The notes beneath the pieces are model-generated. The model worked only from the letters and a program-made list of their open reading frames with translations. It searched no databases and was not told the DNA's origin. This document shows, one piece after another, positions 33,725-43,817 of a stretch of DNA of 64,000 bases (its first letter is position 1; every line of letters begins with the position of its first letter). Source of the DNA: Odontocerum albicorne (taxonomy: Eukaryota; Arthropoda; Insecta; Trichoptera; Odontoceridae). Where the stretch lies: the NCBI GenBank assembly GCA_949825065.1, contig OX463859.1, positions 17,627,220-17,691,219 on the forward strand, read 5' to 3'. The translations under genes and the position numbers were made by a program.

Positions 33725-33985
33725 TCAGGAGGGTTATTCTCCAGCATTTCCTCAATCTGGACTGGGTGATTGGTCGGTTATTTAATTTTATCCTAAGTAT
33801 TTTTTTTGCAATTTACACCACACAATACACCCTTAAGAGATATTTTAAATGTATAAGTTATATTTTATTAGTCTTGTATTGTTAATTGAATTTACTTGAT
33901 TGTTGATTTACTTTGTGTGTTATCCTATACATATGATATTTTCATGTATCATATTTTGAAATAAGCACCCGTATATATCCTGAAT
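33725..33985 (+). repeat. Unknown dispersed repeat F, copy 2
   Basis: AGGAGGGTTATTCTCCAGC, ATTTCCTCAATCTGGACTG, then an AT tract with CCTTAAGAGATATTTT and GTATCATATTTTGAAATA. It aligns in order with 37565-37810. Confidence 0.6.
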
Positions 33986-34494
33986 CGTTAGTTATTTTTA
34001 AGACGGTATACTATACCTTGCTTTTTTTTCATTGTTACAGTGATACTTGATAAACATTTTACGATATTTGTTAAGATATGATATATTATGTCGTTTTTTT
34101 ATCAAAAAATAATAAAAAAATTTAAACATGGTACTACAAATTAGATTTTATTTGTTGAGTATCCAACAAACTAGGCAATTGCCAGTGCCTTGTTGGTTAA
34201 ATTTACATTAATATTTTCTTCTTAATACATGGTTTTGGTCCAGATAATTATACATTTTCAACTTCATCTTAAATCATTTTGAACGCCATTGAATAAAAAA
34301 ATAGAAGAATTTCTCAAAAATAAAACGACTTTAAATCAAAACATAGTAAAACATGTCAAAAGGAATCTCCGCATAAAGCATAGGAAAATACCATAAAATC
34401 AAAAACAAGCTAAGACAAAATATTTGCCACTATTCCTCTCTCATCCCCCACCCTCGCGTATATTCAGAGTCAGGGAAATGAAGTCATATCGAAA
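33986..34494. other. AT-rich sequence, no gene seen
   Basis: No recognisable repeat or coding sequence. Confidence 0.5.
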
Positions 34495-34895
34495 TAGTAA
34501 TAATAATAGGGCATTTATACAACGCCATTCAGAGAGCAGACTCAAGATCGCTCTAACTCGGGGTTAGAATCCACTATTATTGAGAGATTAAAATTAATAC
34601 AATACAAAGTAAATATATACAAGAAGAGTTTAATGATAGGAAGGCGGTGACTGCGGTGATTAGGTTAGATACTTTCCCGCATATGCGTACGTTTAGAAAA
34701 ACATGTTTGGTAAGAAAACTTGCCAAGAGAAGACAAACTACAAAAAATCCTTTGTAGATATCCCGATATGTGATAACACATTCGTCTTTAAGTGTAATGC
34801 TAAAGGTGTACGAGTATGTGTTGAGTGTTCATATATAAAAATAATAATAAGACCTCCCAAAAAGTGCTTTCTAAAGCTGCACACGTACGTTTAAC
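34495..34895 (-). mobile_element. CR1/Jockey-like LINE 3' end, copy 1
   Basis: Related along its length to 55090-55600. Shared blocks are ATAATAATAGGGCATTTATA, CCACTATTATTGA, GGTAAGAAAAC, CCTTTGTAGAT and AGACCTCCCAAAAAG. On the minus strand it ends in an (ATT)n-like tail. A TACGAGTA at 34809 is absent from the other copy. Confidence 0.65.
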
Positions 34896-34980
34896 ACCTA
34901 ATTTTTACACCTAAGTTTCGGACACTCGAGGCTATCTACGAGTATGTAGACTTTTTAGAAGCGAACTAATGTATGACAAT

Positions 34981-35188
34981 ATTTATAACTAGCATATATG
35001 TTATGTTATCAGCCTAGCAGCTGCATTTAAATATTTATAACTAGCATATATGTTATGTTATCAGCCTAGCAGCTGCATTTAAATATTTATAACTAGCATA
35101 TATGTTATGTTATCAGCCTAGCAGCTGCATTTAAATATTTATAACTAGCATATATGTTATGTTATCAGCCTAGCAGCTGCATTTAAAA
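34981..35188. repeat. 52-bp satellite, 4 identical units
   Basis: Units start at 34981, 35033, 35085 and 35137 with ATTTATAACTAGCATATATG and end CAGCTGCATTTAA. No differences seen. Confidence 0.97.
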
Positions 35189-35499
35189 CGTATTGGAGAT
35201 TCTTAAAAACCAGAATTGATTCAAGTGTCGTGTTATAACTATTTTTATGTATTCAAGGCTTCTAATGGAATATCAATACATTTCAGATCTATGTCTGATT
35301 GATATTACTTCAAATAGGCACGGTTCACGGAGATCACATACATTTGCATTGAATAAATTGACTATTTGCTCGAAGTATTATAATCCAACATTATTAATAT
35401 CTGAGATGCTGGCTGAATGATCAGTGGAAATAGTCTCAAGATATATAAGTAAGAGTGGAAATGGCACGAAGTTGTTTCTTCAAACTAAGATCTCGTCTA

Positions 35500-35765
35500 C
35501 AACAAGGAATTTAATCTCGACTTACTGATACGAACTTTTCGTTGCTACATGTTATCTGTACTTATACATGGTGTTGAAACGTAGACACTTATTCAAGTCA
35601 CCTCAAAGAAATGTGTAAACTTTGAAATGTGGTCATATCAAAGAATGCTCAGAGAGTTTTGTGAATTGAAAATATCTTGAAACGAAATAATAAAGATCGA
35701 GAAATAACACGAGTGTACAACATCAAAATAAGACGATAAGAGTATTTTGGACATATCGATCAATA
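35500..35765 (+). mobile_element. LINE fragment split by mariner, 5' part
   Basis: Reads VLIHGVET, TLIQVTSKK, VNFEMWSYQRMLREF and finally an EYFGHI-like tract just before the mariner. It continues on the other side at 37078. Confidence 0.7.
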
Positions 35766-37075
35766 ACGTATCGATCAATAAATCCCGGGACTAACCAACA
35801 GATAGCGTCTCTAATAACAAATCCATACCATTCTCAGTTAGTACCAACCTTTAGAAGTTATGTGTCAAACTTTCATGATATTCCGACATTGTGTCATTGA
35901 GTTACACTGGTTTTAGTGACGCTACTTTTGCTATTTTCAAAACAATGGAAAAAACCGAATTTCGTGTGTTGATAGAACATTGCTTTTTAATGGGAAAAAA
36001 TACCGTTCAAACTCAGCGATGGCTTGAAAATTATTATCCGGGCGCTGCTCCGTCGAAAACAACCATTTGTGGGTGGTATGCTGATTTCAAACGTACAGAC
36101 ACAAATGATGCTGAACGCTCTGGTCGTCCAAATGAGGCTGTTACCAGAAAACCTAAAAAACCCTCAAAATTGTGATGGAAAATCGCAAAGTAAACTTGCG
36201 TGAAATAGCTGACATCCTGAAGATATCATTTGGTAATGTTTACAATTTTTTTTTTGCATAAACATTTGATCATGAAAAAGCTTTTTTCGAAATGGGTGCC
36301 GCGTTTGCTTACAATCGAACAGAAATAACAACGCGTCGATGATTCAAAGCGCTGTTTGGCACTGTTTACGCGAAATAAACACGAGTTTTTGCGTCGGTAT
36401 GTGACAATGAATAAAACTTGGATCGACCACTACTCGTATACTCCGAAGTCAAATCAGCAGTCAGCTGAGTGGAGAGCAGCCGGTGGAAGACGTCCGAAAT
36501 GACCAAAAACTCAACAGTCGGCCGGGATATTAAGGCCTCCGTATTTTGGGATGCGCATAGTATAATATTCATCGATCACCTTGAAAAGGAAAAAAACCAT
36601 CAATAGCAAATATTATATAGCGTTATTGGAGCGTTTGAAGGCAGAAATTGCAAAAAAAACGGCCCCATATGAAGAAGAAAAAAGTTCTCTTTCATGAGGA
36701 CAATGCACCGTGTCACAAGTCGATGGTAACGATGGCCAAATTGCATGAGTTGAACTTCGAATTGCTTCCGCACCCACCGTATTCTCCAGATTTGGCCCCC
36801 AGCGACTATTGGCTGTTCGCATACCTCAAAAAGATGCTCCAGGGAAAGAGATTTGGCTCCAATAAAGAAGTGATTGCCGAAACTAACGCCTATTTTGAAA
36901 CCAAAGATAAATCGTTCTACACGGCTGGCATATAAAAGATGGCATATAAAAGATGGAGGAAAGCGTTGGAATGAATGTATCGCTCTTGATGGAGACTATG
37001 TTGATGAATAACGAAGAATTTTGTCAAACAAATGTTGTTTTAGTAGTTAGTCCCGGGACTTATTGATCGATGCGT
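35766..37075 (+). mobile_element. Mariner element with inverted ends, inactivated
   Basis: About 1.31 kb with inverted ends sharing ATCGATCAATAARTCCCGGG and GACTAAC, flanked by TA. It lies in the middle of a LINE reading frame, which resumes cleanly after it. The transposase starts at 35945 (MEKTEFRVLIEHCFLMGKN), followed by TQRWLENYYPGAAPSKTTI and SGRPN. Further on, the first catalytic region reads NKTWIDHY (normally GDETW-like), and a HPPYSPDLAPSDYWLF block near 36770-36820 keeps the third catalytic D in another frame. Stops and frameshifts are numerous. Confidence 0.9.
36431..36438. other. TACTCGTA site inside mariner frame
   Basis: The codons read HYSYTPKS where the mariner at 51626-52660 reads HYTPETK. 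The word is a 6-bp in-frame insertion of two codons at a TA. Confidence 0.8.
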
Positions 37076-37077
37076 TA

Positions 37078-37260
37078 TGTGCATAATGCAGGGCGAAAAA
37101 TATGAGACACTTCACTTGGAGTGAAAATTCAGAACAAAACTATCATACGAATGCATTTAAAGAATTTACGTGAGTTTTCATTTTCATATCATATTTTTCT
37201 TCTGATCTACTGCCTCAAATGTCAAGATAAACATGATGATCACCAAGGCCAAGGAGGATA
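37078..37260 (+). mobile_element. LINE fragment split by mariner, 3' part
   Basis: Reads IMQGEKYETLHLE directly after the mariner and later a STASNVKINMMITKAKED tract, the family C-terminus. Together with 35500-35765 it restores a YFGHI-IM.GEKYE order. Confidence 0.7.
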
Positions 37261-37489
37261 GTAAATCCAAAGAAGATTACAATGGGGGTTTTACTGTGGC
37301 TTGTCCTATAGCTAGGAAAGTCTTCCTCAAGTATTTGGATAGTATGTACAGTTTCAGAAAGCATTTGAAGATATAAAATTGCTCACAAATATGAGAAGTA
37401 TACACTACAAAAAACTGCATGGTATATGTGTTACTATAACATATCTTAAACCAGACCTGTTTTTCCCAATGCGGATGTTATAAGTTGAA

Positions 37490-37565
37490 CTAAGAATGGA
37501 AACTTGAAATGGTTTCGCAACGTTGAGAGAATTAGTTGTGAAAGACTTACAAAACTTGATAAGTT
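37490..37565 (+). mobile_element. LINE B-like snippet
   Basis: NLKWFRNVERISCERLTKL matches LRWFGHVERMNEERLTN. It is fused abruptly to dispersed repeat F. Confidence 0.6.
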
Positions 37566-37720
37566 CAAGGGAGTCCTTGTCCAGCATTTCCTTAATCTAC
37601 GGTCTTGACTGCAAAACTGGTAATTCTATTTACAATTTTTCTAAAATATTTTTTGTAATGTGCCCTTTAATTTGGTGTTCTCGTTGCCCTTGAGAGGGAT
37701 TTTGTTTCCTACTCAAGTCT
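37565..37720 (+). repeat. Unknown dispersed repeat F, copy 3 (unique part)
   Basis: AAGGGAGTCCTTGTCCAGC, ATTTCCTTAATCTACGG, AAACTGGTAATTC and CCCTTGAGAGGGATTTTG match the order of the other two copies. The end of this copy is amplified into the following array. Confidence 0.6.
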
Positions 37721-38072
37721 CGTTTTGTTTATAGTATTTGATTATTTTTTACTTACTGTACATGATGCTGTGCTATAAATACATTAGTATTTCCAAACAC
37801 CACATATTCGTTTTGTTTATAGTATTTGATTATTTTTTACTTACTGTACATGATGCTGTGCTATAAATACATTAGTATTTCCAAACACCACATATTCGTT
37901 TTGTTTATAGTATTTGATTATTTTTTACTTACTGTACATGATGCTGTGCTATAAATACATTAGTATTTCCAAACACCACATATTCGTTTTGTTTATAGTA
38001 TTTGATTATTTTTTACTTACTGTACATGATGCTGTGCTATAAATACATTAGTATTTCCAAACACCACATATT
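37721..38072. repeat. 88-bp satellite, 4 identical units
   Basis: Units start at 37721, 37809, 37897 and 37985 with CGTTTTGTTTATAG and contain TGCTGTGCTATAAATACATT and CAAACACCACATATT. The unit corresponds to the 3' part of repeat F, present once in the other copies. Confidence 0.97.
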
Positions 38073-38129
38073 CGTTTGATTTTATTTAATTATAATTGAC
38101 AGTTTCTTACCAACCAAAAAAGATTACAA

Positions 38130-38350
38130 GAATAACACTCAAATTAGAATTTTGAGTGCACGTGAATAATACAATTTGTAAAAAAAATGTAAACATTTAC
38201 ATGAATCATATTGTACGAGTATACTAAAAAAATATCAAAAAGCAGTACGCACATACATATCACCTAAAATACAAACTCGAGACAGGCCAAGGCTCAGGTA
38301 ATCAAACGAAATACAATAAGAAAGAAAAAAGTTATCTAAGAAAATAATAA
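38130..38350. repeat. Unknown dispersed repeat G, copy 2
   Basis: AGAATTTTGAGTGCACGTG, ACATGAATCATATTG and CAGGCCAAGGCTCAGG in the same order as at 25800. A TACGAGTA (38214) follows the ATCATATTG word, where copy 1 reads differently. Confidence 0.5.
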
Positions 38351-39319
38351 AAATATGTATACGTATAATTAATCCACTCAAATACACAAAATCACACATC
38401 GAAACTTAAACATATTCGTATCTACAGATATCTCGAAATGTTTGAGAGAAAAAAAGTGAATGAAAAGTCGGATTTATTGTTCAGACAACTATTTTTAAAG
38501 ATGTCTTCTAAATTGTATATTTATTTTGGTCAACGGTACAATGTACCTTACAAAATTATTTAAAAAAAAGATGAGTACCATTATATGATTCATTTACAAT
38601 ATTTACAAAATTATCTTAAAATTAAAATAAGAAAAACAAACAGTTGATTACATTTCAACGAAAACAAATTAAAAAAACACACCAACGTTATAAAAAAAGA
38701 ATACGTAAGTGCACGAGTCAATTTTTTTTCAAAAATATAGAAATTTAACAATATACGAGTACACAGCAGTTAGTTGATCATACGATATGGGGTCATATGA
38801 GTCAGCTGCCCGCACATCACCACACTAATTTGATATGAATGAGAAAAGAATAGTCAAGTACAAATTCAATTTATAACATATAGCTCAATAAAATCCGGAA
38901 ACTCAGCTCAGAAATATCGAAACTCAGCAAATTAATTCCCAAAGGTTCCATTTTATTACTATGGGTATTTCGTTGGTAATTAAAGGTACTCTGTTTACAA
39001 TAGAAAATCTCGCTATGGTGGATATGCACTGAAGGAACTCGAATATTGAAAAAATATATAAATTCAGGACAATTTAATTATGAATTGATGATGCTTATAT
39101 TTTGAAATTTCTACTGTGCTTTCTAAATGGTACTCAAATGTCGTTTATATACTCGTATTACAATTTTTTTTTCAATAAATCAATAAAAACAAAGCCATGA
39201 TTACCTTGTTCAATTAAAGTAAGTATTTTATTTATATTATTTAACTATATCATAGTGCATTTCTTTGGTTAAAATAGATTCCCAATTGGCAATAGTTTAA
39301 AAAAATTAAGTGATGAAAA
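38351..39319. other. AT-rich sequence, no gene seen
   Basis: No coding or repeat family recognised. TACGAGTA/TACTCGTA at 38754 and 39150. Confidence 0.5.
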
Positions 39320-39425
39320 AATATGAAAAACAGAAAAGTCTATTCGATGAGATGTATGAATGTGGACGAGACAAGAGCTATGTGTGAATAGTAAGGTGTT
39401 AAGATCTGCTATCTGTGCCTACCCA
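39320..39425 (+). mobile_element. LINE B terminus
   Basis: RCMNVDETRAMC then KVLRSAICAYPIG, a degraded form of CMGVEEAKEMC...KVWRSVLSAYPDRETA. It joins directly to another LINE. Confidence 0.65.
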
Positions 39426-39439
39426 ATAGGGATGTGTAC

Positions 39440-39670
39440 GTTAACGGAATTCAGGATCTTTTTTTGGGAAATAAGATGTATGAAGTTTGAATATCTTGGA
39501 CATACTCGTATAATGCGAGAAGAAAAATATGATATCCTTCAACTGATATTCCAGGGGAAATTTCAAGGCAGTGCTAGAAAAAGCGCATATCCTGATTGAA
39601 GAATTCACAGAAGTAGGTTCGTTGTTGCCTCAAAGGTCACAATAGGCATAATGATCACCAACCTTCTATA
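39440..39670 (+). mobile_element. RTE-like LINE C-terminus
   Basis: MKFEYLGHTRIMREEKYDIL then QLIFQGKFQG match the SYLGHVLRGEKYHLLQLILKG stretch of the element at 40162-41106. The end reads VASKVTIGIMITNL. The extra two residues TR sit at the TACTCGTA of 39503-39510. Confidence 0.75.
39503..39510. other. TACTCGTA site inside LINE frame
   Basis: A 6-bp in-frame insertion giving GHTRIMR where relatives have GHIMR or GHVLR. Confidence 0.8.
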
Positions 39671-39914
39671 TTTGATACATTTCTAAGTGCACATCTGTAA
39701 CATCGGATGCTGTAAATGCCTTAATAACAACAATTAACCATCTGACGCACGCTAGAGTTATGAATTATGAGTTGACCTTAAAGAGCCAATCGTAGCTCCT
39801 ATATACGAGTAGATTTCCAAACTGCAATGAATTACTTTTCATGGAATTCTTGGTGCATTTCATATAATCAACATATGAAAACCTGTTAATTTTATTCACC
39901 ACGTATTTTTATTA

Positions 39915-40161
39915 TACATACATCCATCACGCCGTTTCCCTGTCGGCATAGGCAGAGAGGACAGAACGCCAGACTTTCCTATCGCGACACACCTATTTCG
40001 CCTACTCTACATACATACAGTTGCTACTATTTCACTGACTTTCTACGTTTCCTTCTTTTAAAACTTTATTTGGTTTGTTAGTTTTTCTTCATTCATTCGT
40101 TCCACGAGTCCAAACTATCTGAGAATGTTTTTCTTTCTGAATACTTAAGCATTAAGTTCAC
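39915..40161 (-). mobile_element. LINE B 3' part, split by RTE-like insertion
   Basis: Good 3' terminus: the complement reads VWRSVLSAYADRETA-stop, preceded by MCRDRK-like codons, the DILK-like tract and LTNQ-like block. It ends at ATTAAGTTCAC, which is repeated on the far side of the inserted element. Confidence 0.8.
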
Positions 40162-41106
40162 TTCTTCTTCTTCTTCTAAGTGCCCTGTCGGGTCCCCCCA
40201 ACGTTGGCGATCACTTCGGCGAATCCGTCTCGGTCCTGAGCCGCCCGGAACAGTTCCTCTGCACTCCGGATGCCGGTCCACTCCCTCACATTCCGCAGCC
40301 AGGACATCTGTCTTCTTCCGGGCCCCCGGTGTCCCTCGACTTTCCCCTTCAATATAAGCTGGAGCAAGTGGTACTTCTCTCCACGCAGCACGTGACCCAG
40401 ATATGAAATCTTTCTAACTTTTATAGTGGACAACAACTCCCTGTCAGCTCTAGCTCGCCTCAGGACTTCGGTATTTGTCACCATGTCTGTCCAGGGAATT
40501 TTGAGCATTCGACGATGCAACCACATTTCAAATGCTTCCAGTCTGTTCATTGCCTGGACTTTCAAGGTCCATGTTTCACAACCGTACAATAAAACAGACC
40601 ACACATAGTATCTAATCATCCTCTGACGGAGTTTCAAATTTAAGTTGTCATCACAGAAGAGCGACTTCATTTTATTAAATGCAGTTCTTGCTGCCTCAAT
40701 TCTGCACCTGATTTCCACATCCGGGTCGAGAGACTGCGTGAGTATGTTGCCGAGGTATCTGAATTTCTCCACCCTTTCGACGCTACGGCCGTTCAAACGC
40801 AACACTGACCCACTGTAATCCAACCGCCCGAATGTCATCCACTTGGTTTTACTGACATTTATTGTAAGACCCACTCTTTCACCGGACTCGTCAACAAGAT
40901 TAAGAAGGTCCTGGAGATCATTGACGCTTTCGGCTAGTAAAACGGTGTCATCCGCATATCTGATATTGTTTATCATAACGCCATTAATCTTCAAACCTTT
41001 ATCGGTGCTGCTGAGGGATCTTTTAAAGACATGGTCAGAATATAAATTGAATAACAATGGAGACAGGATACAACCCTGTCTTACGCCTCGTTGGATAGCA
41101 ATTGCA
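40162..41106 (-). mobile_element. 5'-truncated RTE-like LINE insertion with target-site duplication
   Basis: A 945-bp minus-strand element flanked by an 11-bp duplication (ATTAAGTTCAC at 40151-40161 and 41107-41117) of LINE B sequence. After the stop codon there is only a short (GAA)n tail. Truncation of the 5' end and the simple-repeat tail are normal for target-primed reverse transcription of RTE-type elements. Confidence 0.92.
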
Positions 41107-41123
41107 ATTAAGTTCACATTCAT
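40176..41123 (-). CDS. Reverse transcriptase C-terminal part, open frame
   Basis: An uninterrupted 315-codon frame, the longest intact LINE coding segment here. Residues 13-28 read GVRQGCILSPLLFNLY (palm), residues 56-59 are the catalytic YADD, and later blocks are KFRYLGNILTQS, LLYGCETWTLK, AFEMWLHRRMLKIPW and SYLGHVLRGEKYHLLQ, ending in VGGTRQGT. The annotated methionine lies in flanking LINE B sequence, so the true element starts near codon 6. The endonuclease and first RT half are absent, so it cannot act alone. The open frame and GC-richer codons suggest a relatively young insertion. Confidence 0.88.
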   Translation of the reverse strand: MNVNLIAIAIQRGVRQGCILSPLLFNLYSDHVFKRSLSSTDKGLKINGVMINNIRYADDTVLLAESVNDLQDLLNLVDESGERVGLTINVSKTKWMTFGRLDYSGSVLRLNGRSVERVEKFRYLGNILTQSLDPDVEIRCRIEAARTAFNKMKSLFCDDNLNLKLRQRMIRYYVWSVLLYGCETWTLKVQAMNRLEAFEMWLHRRMLKIPWTDMVTNTEVLRRARADRELLSTIKVRKISYLGHVLRGEKYHLLQLILKGKVEGHRGPGRRQMSWLRNVREWTGIRSAEELFRAAQDRDGFAEVIANVGGTRQGT

Positions 41124-41290
41124 CCTTAATTACTTTATACTGTATTCTGTTACACATTGTCACTCCATGTATTCTTCTTAGTGCATGTATTTCTACATAA
41201 TTTTAGCATGTTTCCACGTTCACGTTTCACTCCCGTTCATCAAAGTTGGTACTAAAATAGCCCACAACAGTATTTACATACATGAAGCGG
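41107..41290 (-). mobile_element. LINE B 5' part, split by RTE-like insertion
   Basis: Continues LINE B after the duplicated ATTAAGTTCAC: complement of CELNV, RIQYKV, a MHTLRRIHGVTM-like block and SETW-like tract, ending near a GTACTAAAATAGCCCACAACAG tract. Confidence 0.75.
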
Positions 41291-41679
41291 ACGGTATCAA
41301 AATCTGCTGAGATATGTTTTAGTCCTCCATTAATTTTGTTTCCTATCGCTACACGACTTCCGATATCCCTCTTTAACACAATTCCAAAACAAATTCTACC
41401 CCATTAGCAGAATTCCAGAATTTTTATAATTATCCCTAATATTTTTATTATCACGTTAAATCAATCAGAAATTGCACATATTATTAGATTGCAATGCTAA
41501 TGACTGTTTATTGATACGTGGACTAGTTTCGCTACCTTTTGAGCGTACTTACACCTGGCCTAAATCAGGGTGATACACTCTCACCGTTACTGTTACTACT
41601 TAAAGACGCGATCAAAATCAATACAATATATCTGATTGCCGGACTTTTTTTTTAGGAATTCTTATTTTTGTGAAGAATG
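41291..41679. other. Unassigned sequence
   Basis: No family signal recognised. Confidence 0.4.
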
Positions 41680-42036
41680 TATTTATTTATTTAACACTTT
41701 TATTGCAATACAATCTGGCGGGCTTATTGCCAGGCGGCAGTCTCTTCCAACCAACCAGACAAAAGTAAATGAAGCAAGTTACGTGGTCGCATAAATCATT
41801 CAAATGACTATCCATCCCCACGAAATCCATAAACATATACGTGAGAAGATGCCCACGAACCCCAAAAAGACGGACAATCACCCGAACATTATTTTTCATA
41901 TAAAGTGAGATATTATCAATCAAAAGGAAAGGAAGGGATGGTGGAGAGCAAAGGAAAAGAAAAATCAGGAATGAAACACGTTATTTTACTGACTAGAAAT
42001 TAGGAGTTTTTTCAGTCGCTTCTTAAAGCAATTGCA
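41680..42036 (-). mobile_element. LINE A 3' end
   Basis: Minus-strand 3' UTR with the SINE-shared tail (CTGGCGGGCTTATTGCC ... CTCTTCCAACCAACCAG) and the last codons of the reverse transcriptase (complement of RLKKLLIS). It is truncated right after. It forms an inverted pair with the next copy. Confidence 0.85.
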
Positions 42037-42129
42037 AACTTCTTAAAGCAAAATTTACAAAAATTGCTGTATCTAACGTAAGTAAATATTACGAACAACG
42101 TAATAAAACTTTGCTTTACACAAGTACCG

Positions 42130-42870
42130 GGTCTCACTTCTCTTTTTGTCTGCAGCACATACTTTTCGAGTACTCCAGGGTTTTTTTTACTTTTTGTCAG
42201 CTGATGAAAGATTCCTACCTACTAAAACCAAAATTTTACTCGTACAATCTCTGCTCTTTCCGATTCTGGACTATGAGGACGTCTGTTACTTGGATGTTAC
42301 AGAGGAACAGCTGGACAAATTACAGCGTCTTCAAAATGTATGTCTAAGATTTATTTTCAATCTACGAAAGTACGATCATATAACTTCATACCAGAAGGCA
42401 TTGAACTGGTTGAATGTTAGAAATAGACGCCAAATTCACATACTGTCTCTAGTGTATAATACCTTTAACTGTCCCGCCACCCCATCTTATCTCGCCGAAA
42501 ATTTTAAGCGTCTTTCCAATTATGGATTAGCGCCACGCTCAAACAGAGATTGTCTATTGGCCTTTCCAATTCACCGATTCTCTTTTTTAATGTCGTCCTT
42601 TACTGTCCATGCAATGAGACTCTGGAATCAGTTACAAACCAATATAAGACTCGCACCGTCCTTGGCATGCTTTAAGAGGCGACTGAAAAAACTCTTCATT
42701 TCTAATCAGTAAAATAACGTGTTTCATTCCTGATTTTTCTTTTCCTTTCCTCTCCACTAACCCTTCCTTTCCTTTTGATTGATGATATCTCACTTCATAT
42801 GGAAAAGAATGTATGGGCAATTGTCCGTCTTTATGGGGTTCGTGGGCATATGCTCAGGGACTATAGTTAG
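42130..42870 (+). mobile_element. LINE A fragment with open C-terminal frame
   Basis: A 188-codon frame (42146-42712) covers the RT C-terminus: LLFPILDYEDVCYLDVTEEQ, KLQRLQNVCLRFIFNLRK, YDHITSYQKALNWL, RRQIHILSLVYN, FPIHRFSF and AMRLWNQLQTNIRLAPSLA then FKRRLKKLF. The 3' UTR begins after the stop but stops before the SINE-shared tail. The clade is Jockey/CR1-like by motif. Confidence 0.88.
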
Positions 42871-43620
42871 TCAAAATCTTCAAGTTGTGACACTTCACGG
42901 CACATTGATGACGTGACGTAAGAACCACATTATAAATCAATTCACCTATATGATATTTTCATTATCTGGGATATTTTCCATATTAGAAATCAGGAGACTA
43001 TCTTTCAAAGATTGAATTTTTTTTATAAAAATATTTACTAGATTTCAGTGATACGCCTTTTTTAAAGCGGCATCGATCACATGAAAACACGGTACCGGGA
43101 CACAACGTAAATCTGGTTTATCCCATTGAAACACGAGATCGTGATACAAAGTGTTAAATTAGGTAGAAGAAACAGCTATTAAAGGAGTACTTAAAAAAAT
43201 AAGATGAAATATGACACCAGTTTGAGGTAGAAACACGTGTCGCGGGGATTAATGGTATTAGTGGAATGACAAAGAAATTCATCAATAAACATTAATAATA
43301 TATCAATTTGTCGTTTTAATGAATTAATCATTTGATTAATCCCTCAAACGTGCCAATTACACAAATAACGATTAAATTATCTTTATCCGGTTTCATGTCA
43401 AGGGTGAATTAAAATAAGTAATAATGACGAGTAACTGTTATTTTAAAATCATAATTTCATTAACATTTAATAAACTTTTCTTGAAAAATTATCATAACAT
43501 AAAACCTTTTTAACCCCAAACACATCAATTTTTGTTTTTTAAATGTATCACATCGAGGGAATAAAGTAAACGTACATAAAATGACGAAACACGCAATTTA
43601 AAAAAAATCTTATGTGTTTT
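42871..43620. other. AT-rich sequence, no gene seen
   Basis: No recognised repeat or coding frame. Confidence 0.5.
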
Positions 43621-43624
43621 TTTT

Positions 43625-43817
43625 TTTTAATTTTTATTTCACCTGGCGAGTTTATTGCCATGTGGCAATCCCTTCCAATCAACCAGAAAGGTGTTTTAAT
43701 AGGCCCTGAGTGAAAACCAGACTGGAATTCCATTTAAAAAAATCTGGATTCCAGCGGGGATCGAACCCGCAACCTCCGGATCGGTAGACAAGCGTCTTAC
43801 CACCAGGCCAGGGATCT
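43625..43817 (-). mobile_element. tRNA-derived SINE abutting a mariner fragment
   Basis: Tail CACCTGGCGAGTTTATTGCC, CCTTCCAATCAACCAG, joint GAAAACCAGACTGG and a well-kept head with B-box complement GGGATCGAACCCGC and CGTCTTACCACCAGGCCAG. The poly-A/T tail end is at 43612-43635. Confidence 0.85.

Noticed and set aside
42237..42244. TACTCGTA as an excision footprint
   Set aside because: The other LINE A copies (575 and 49665) also carry CTCGTGCAAT here, so the word is ancestral codon sequence, not an insertion.
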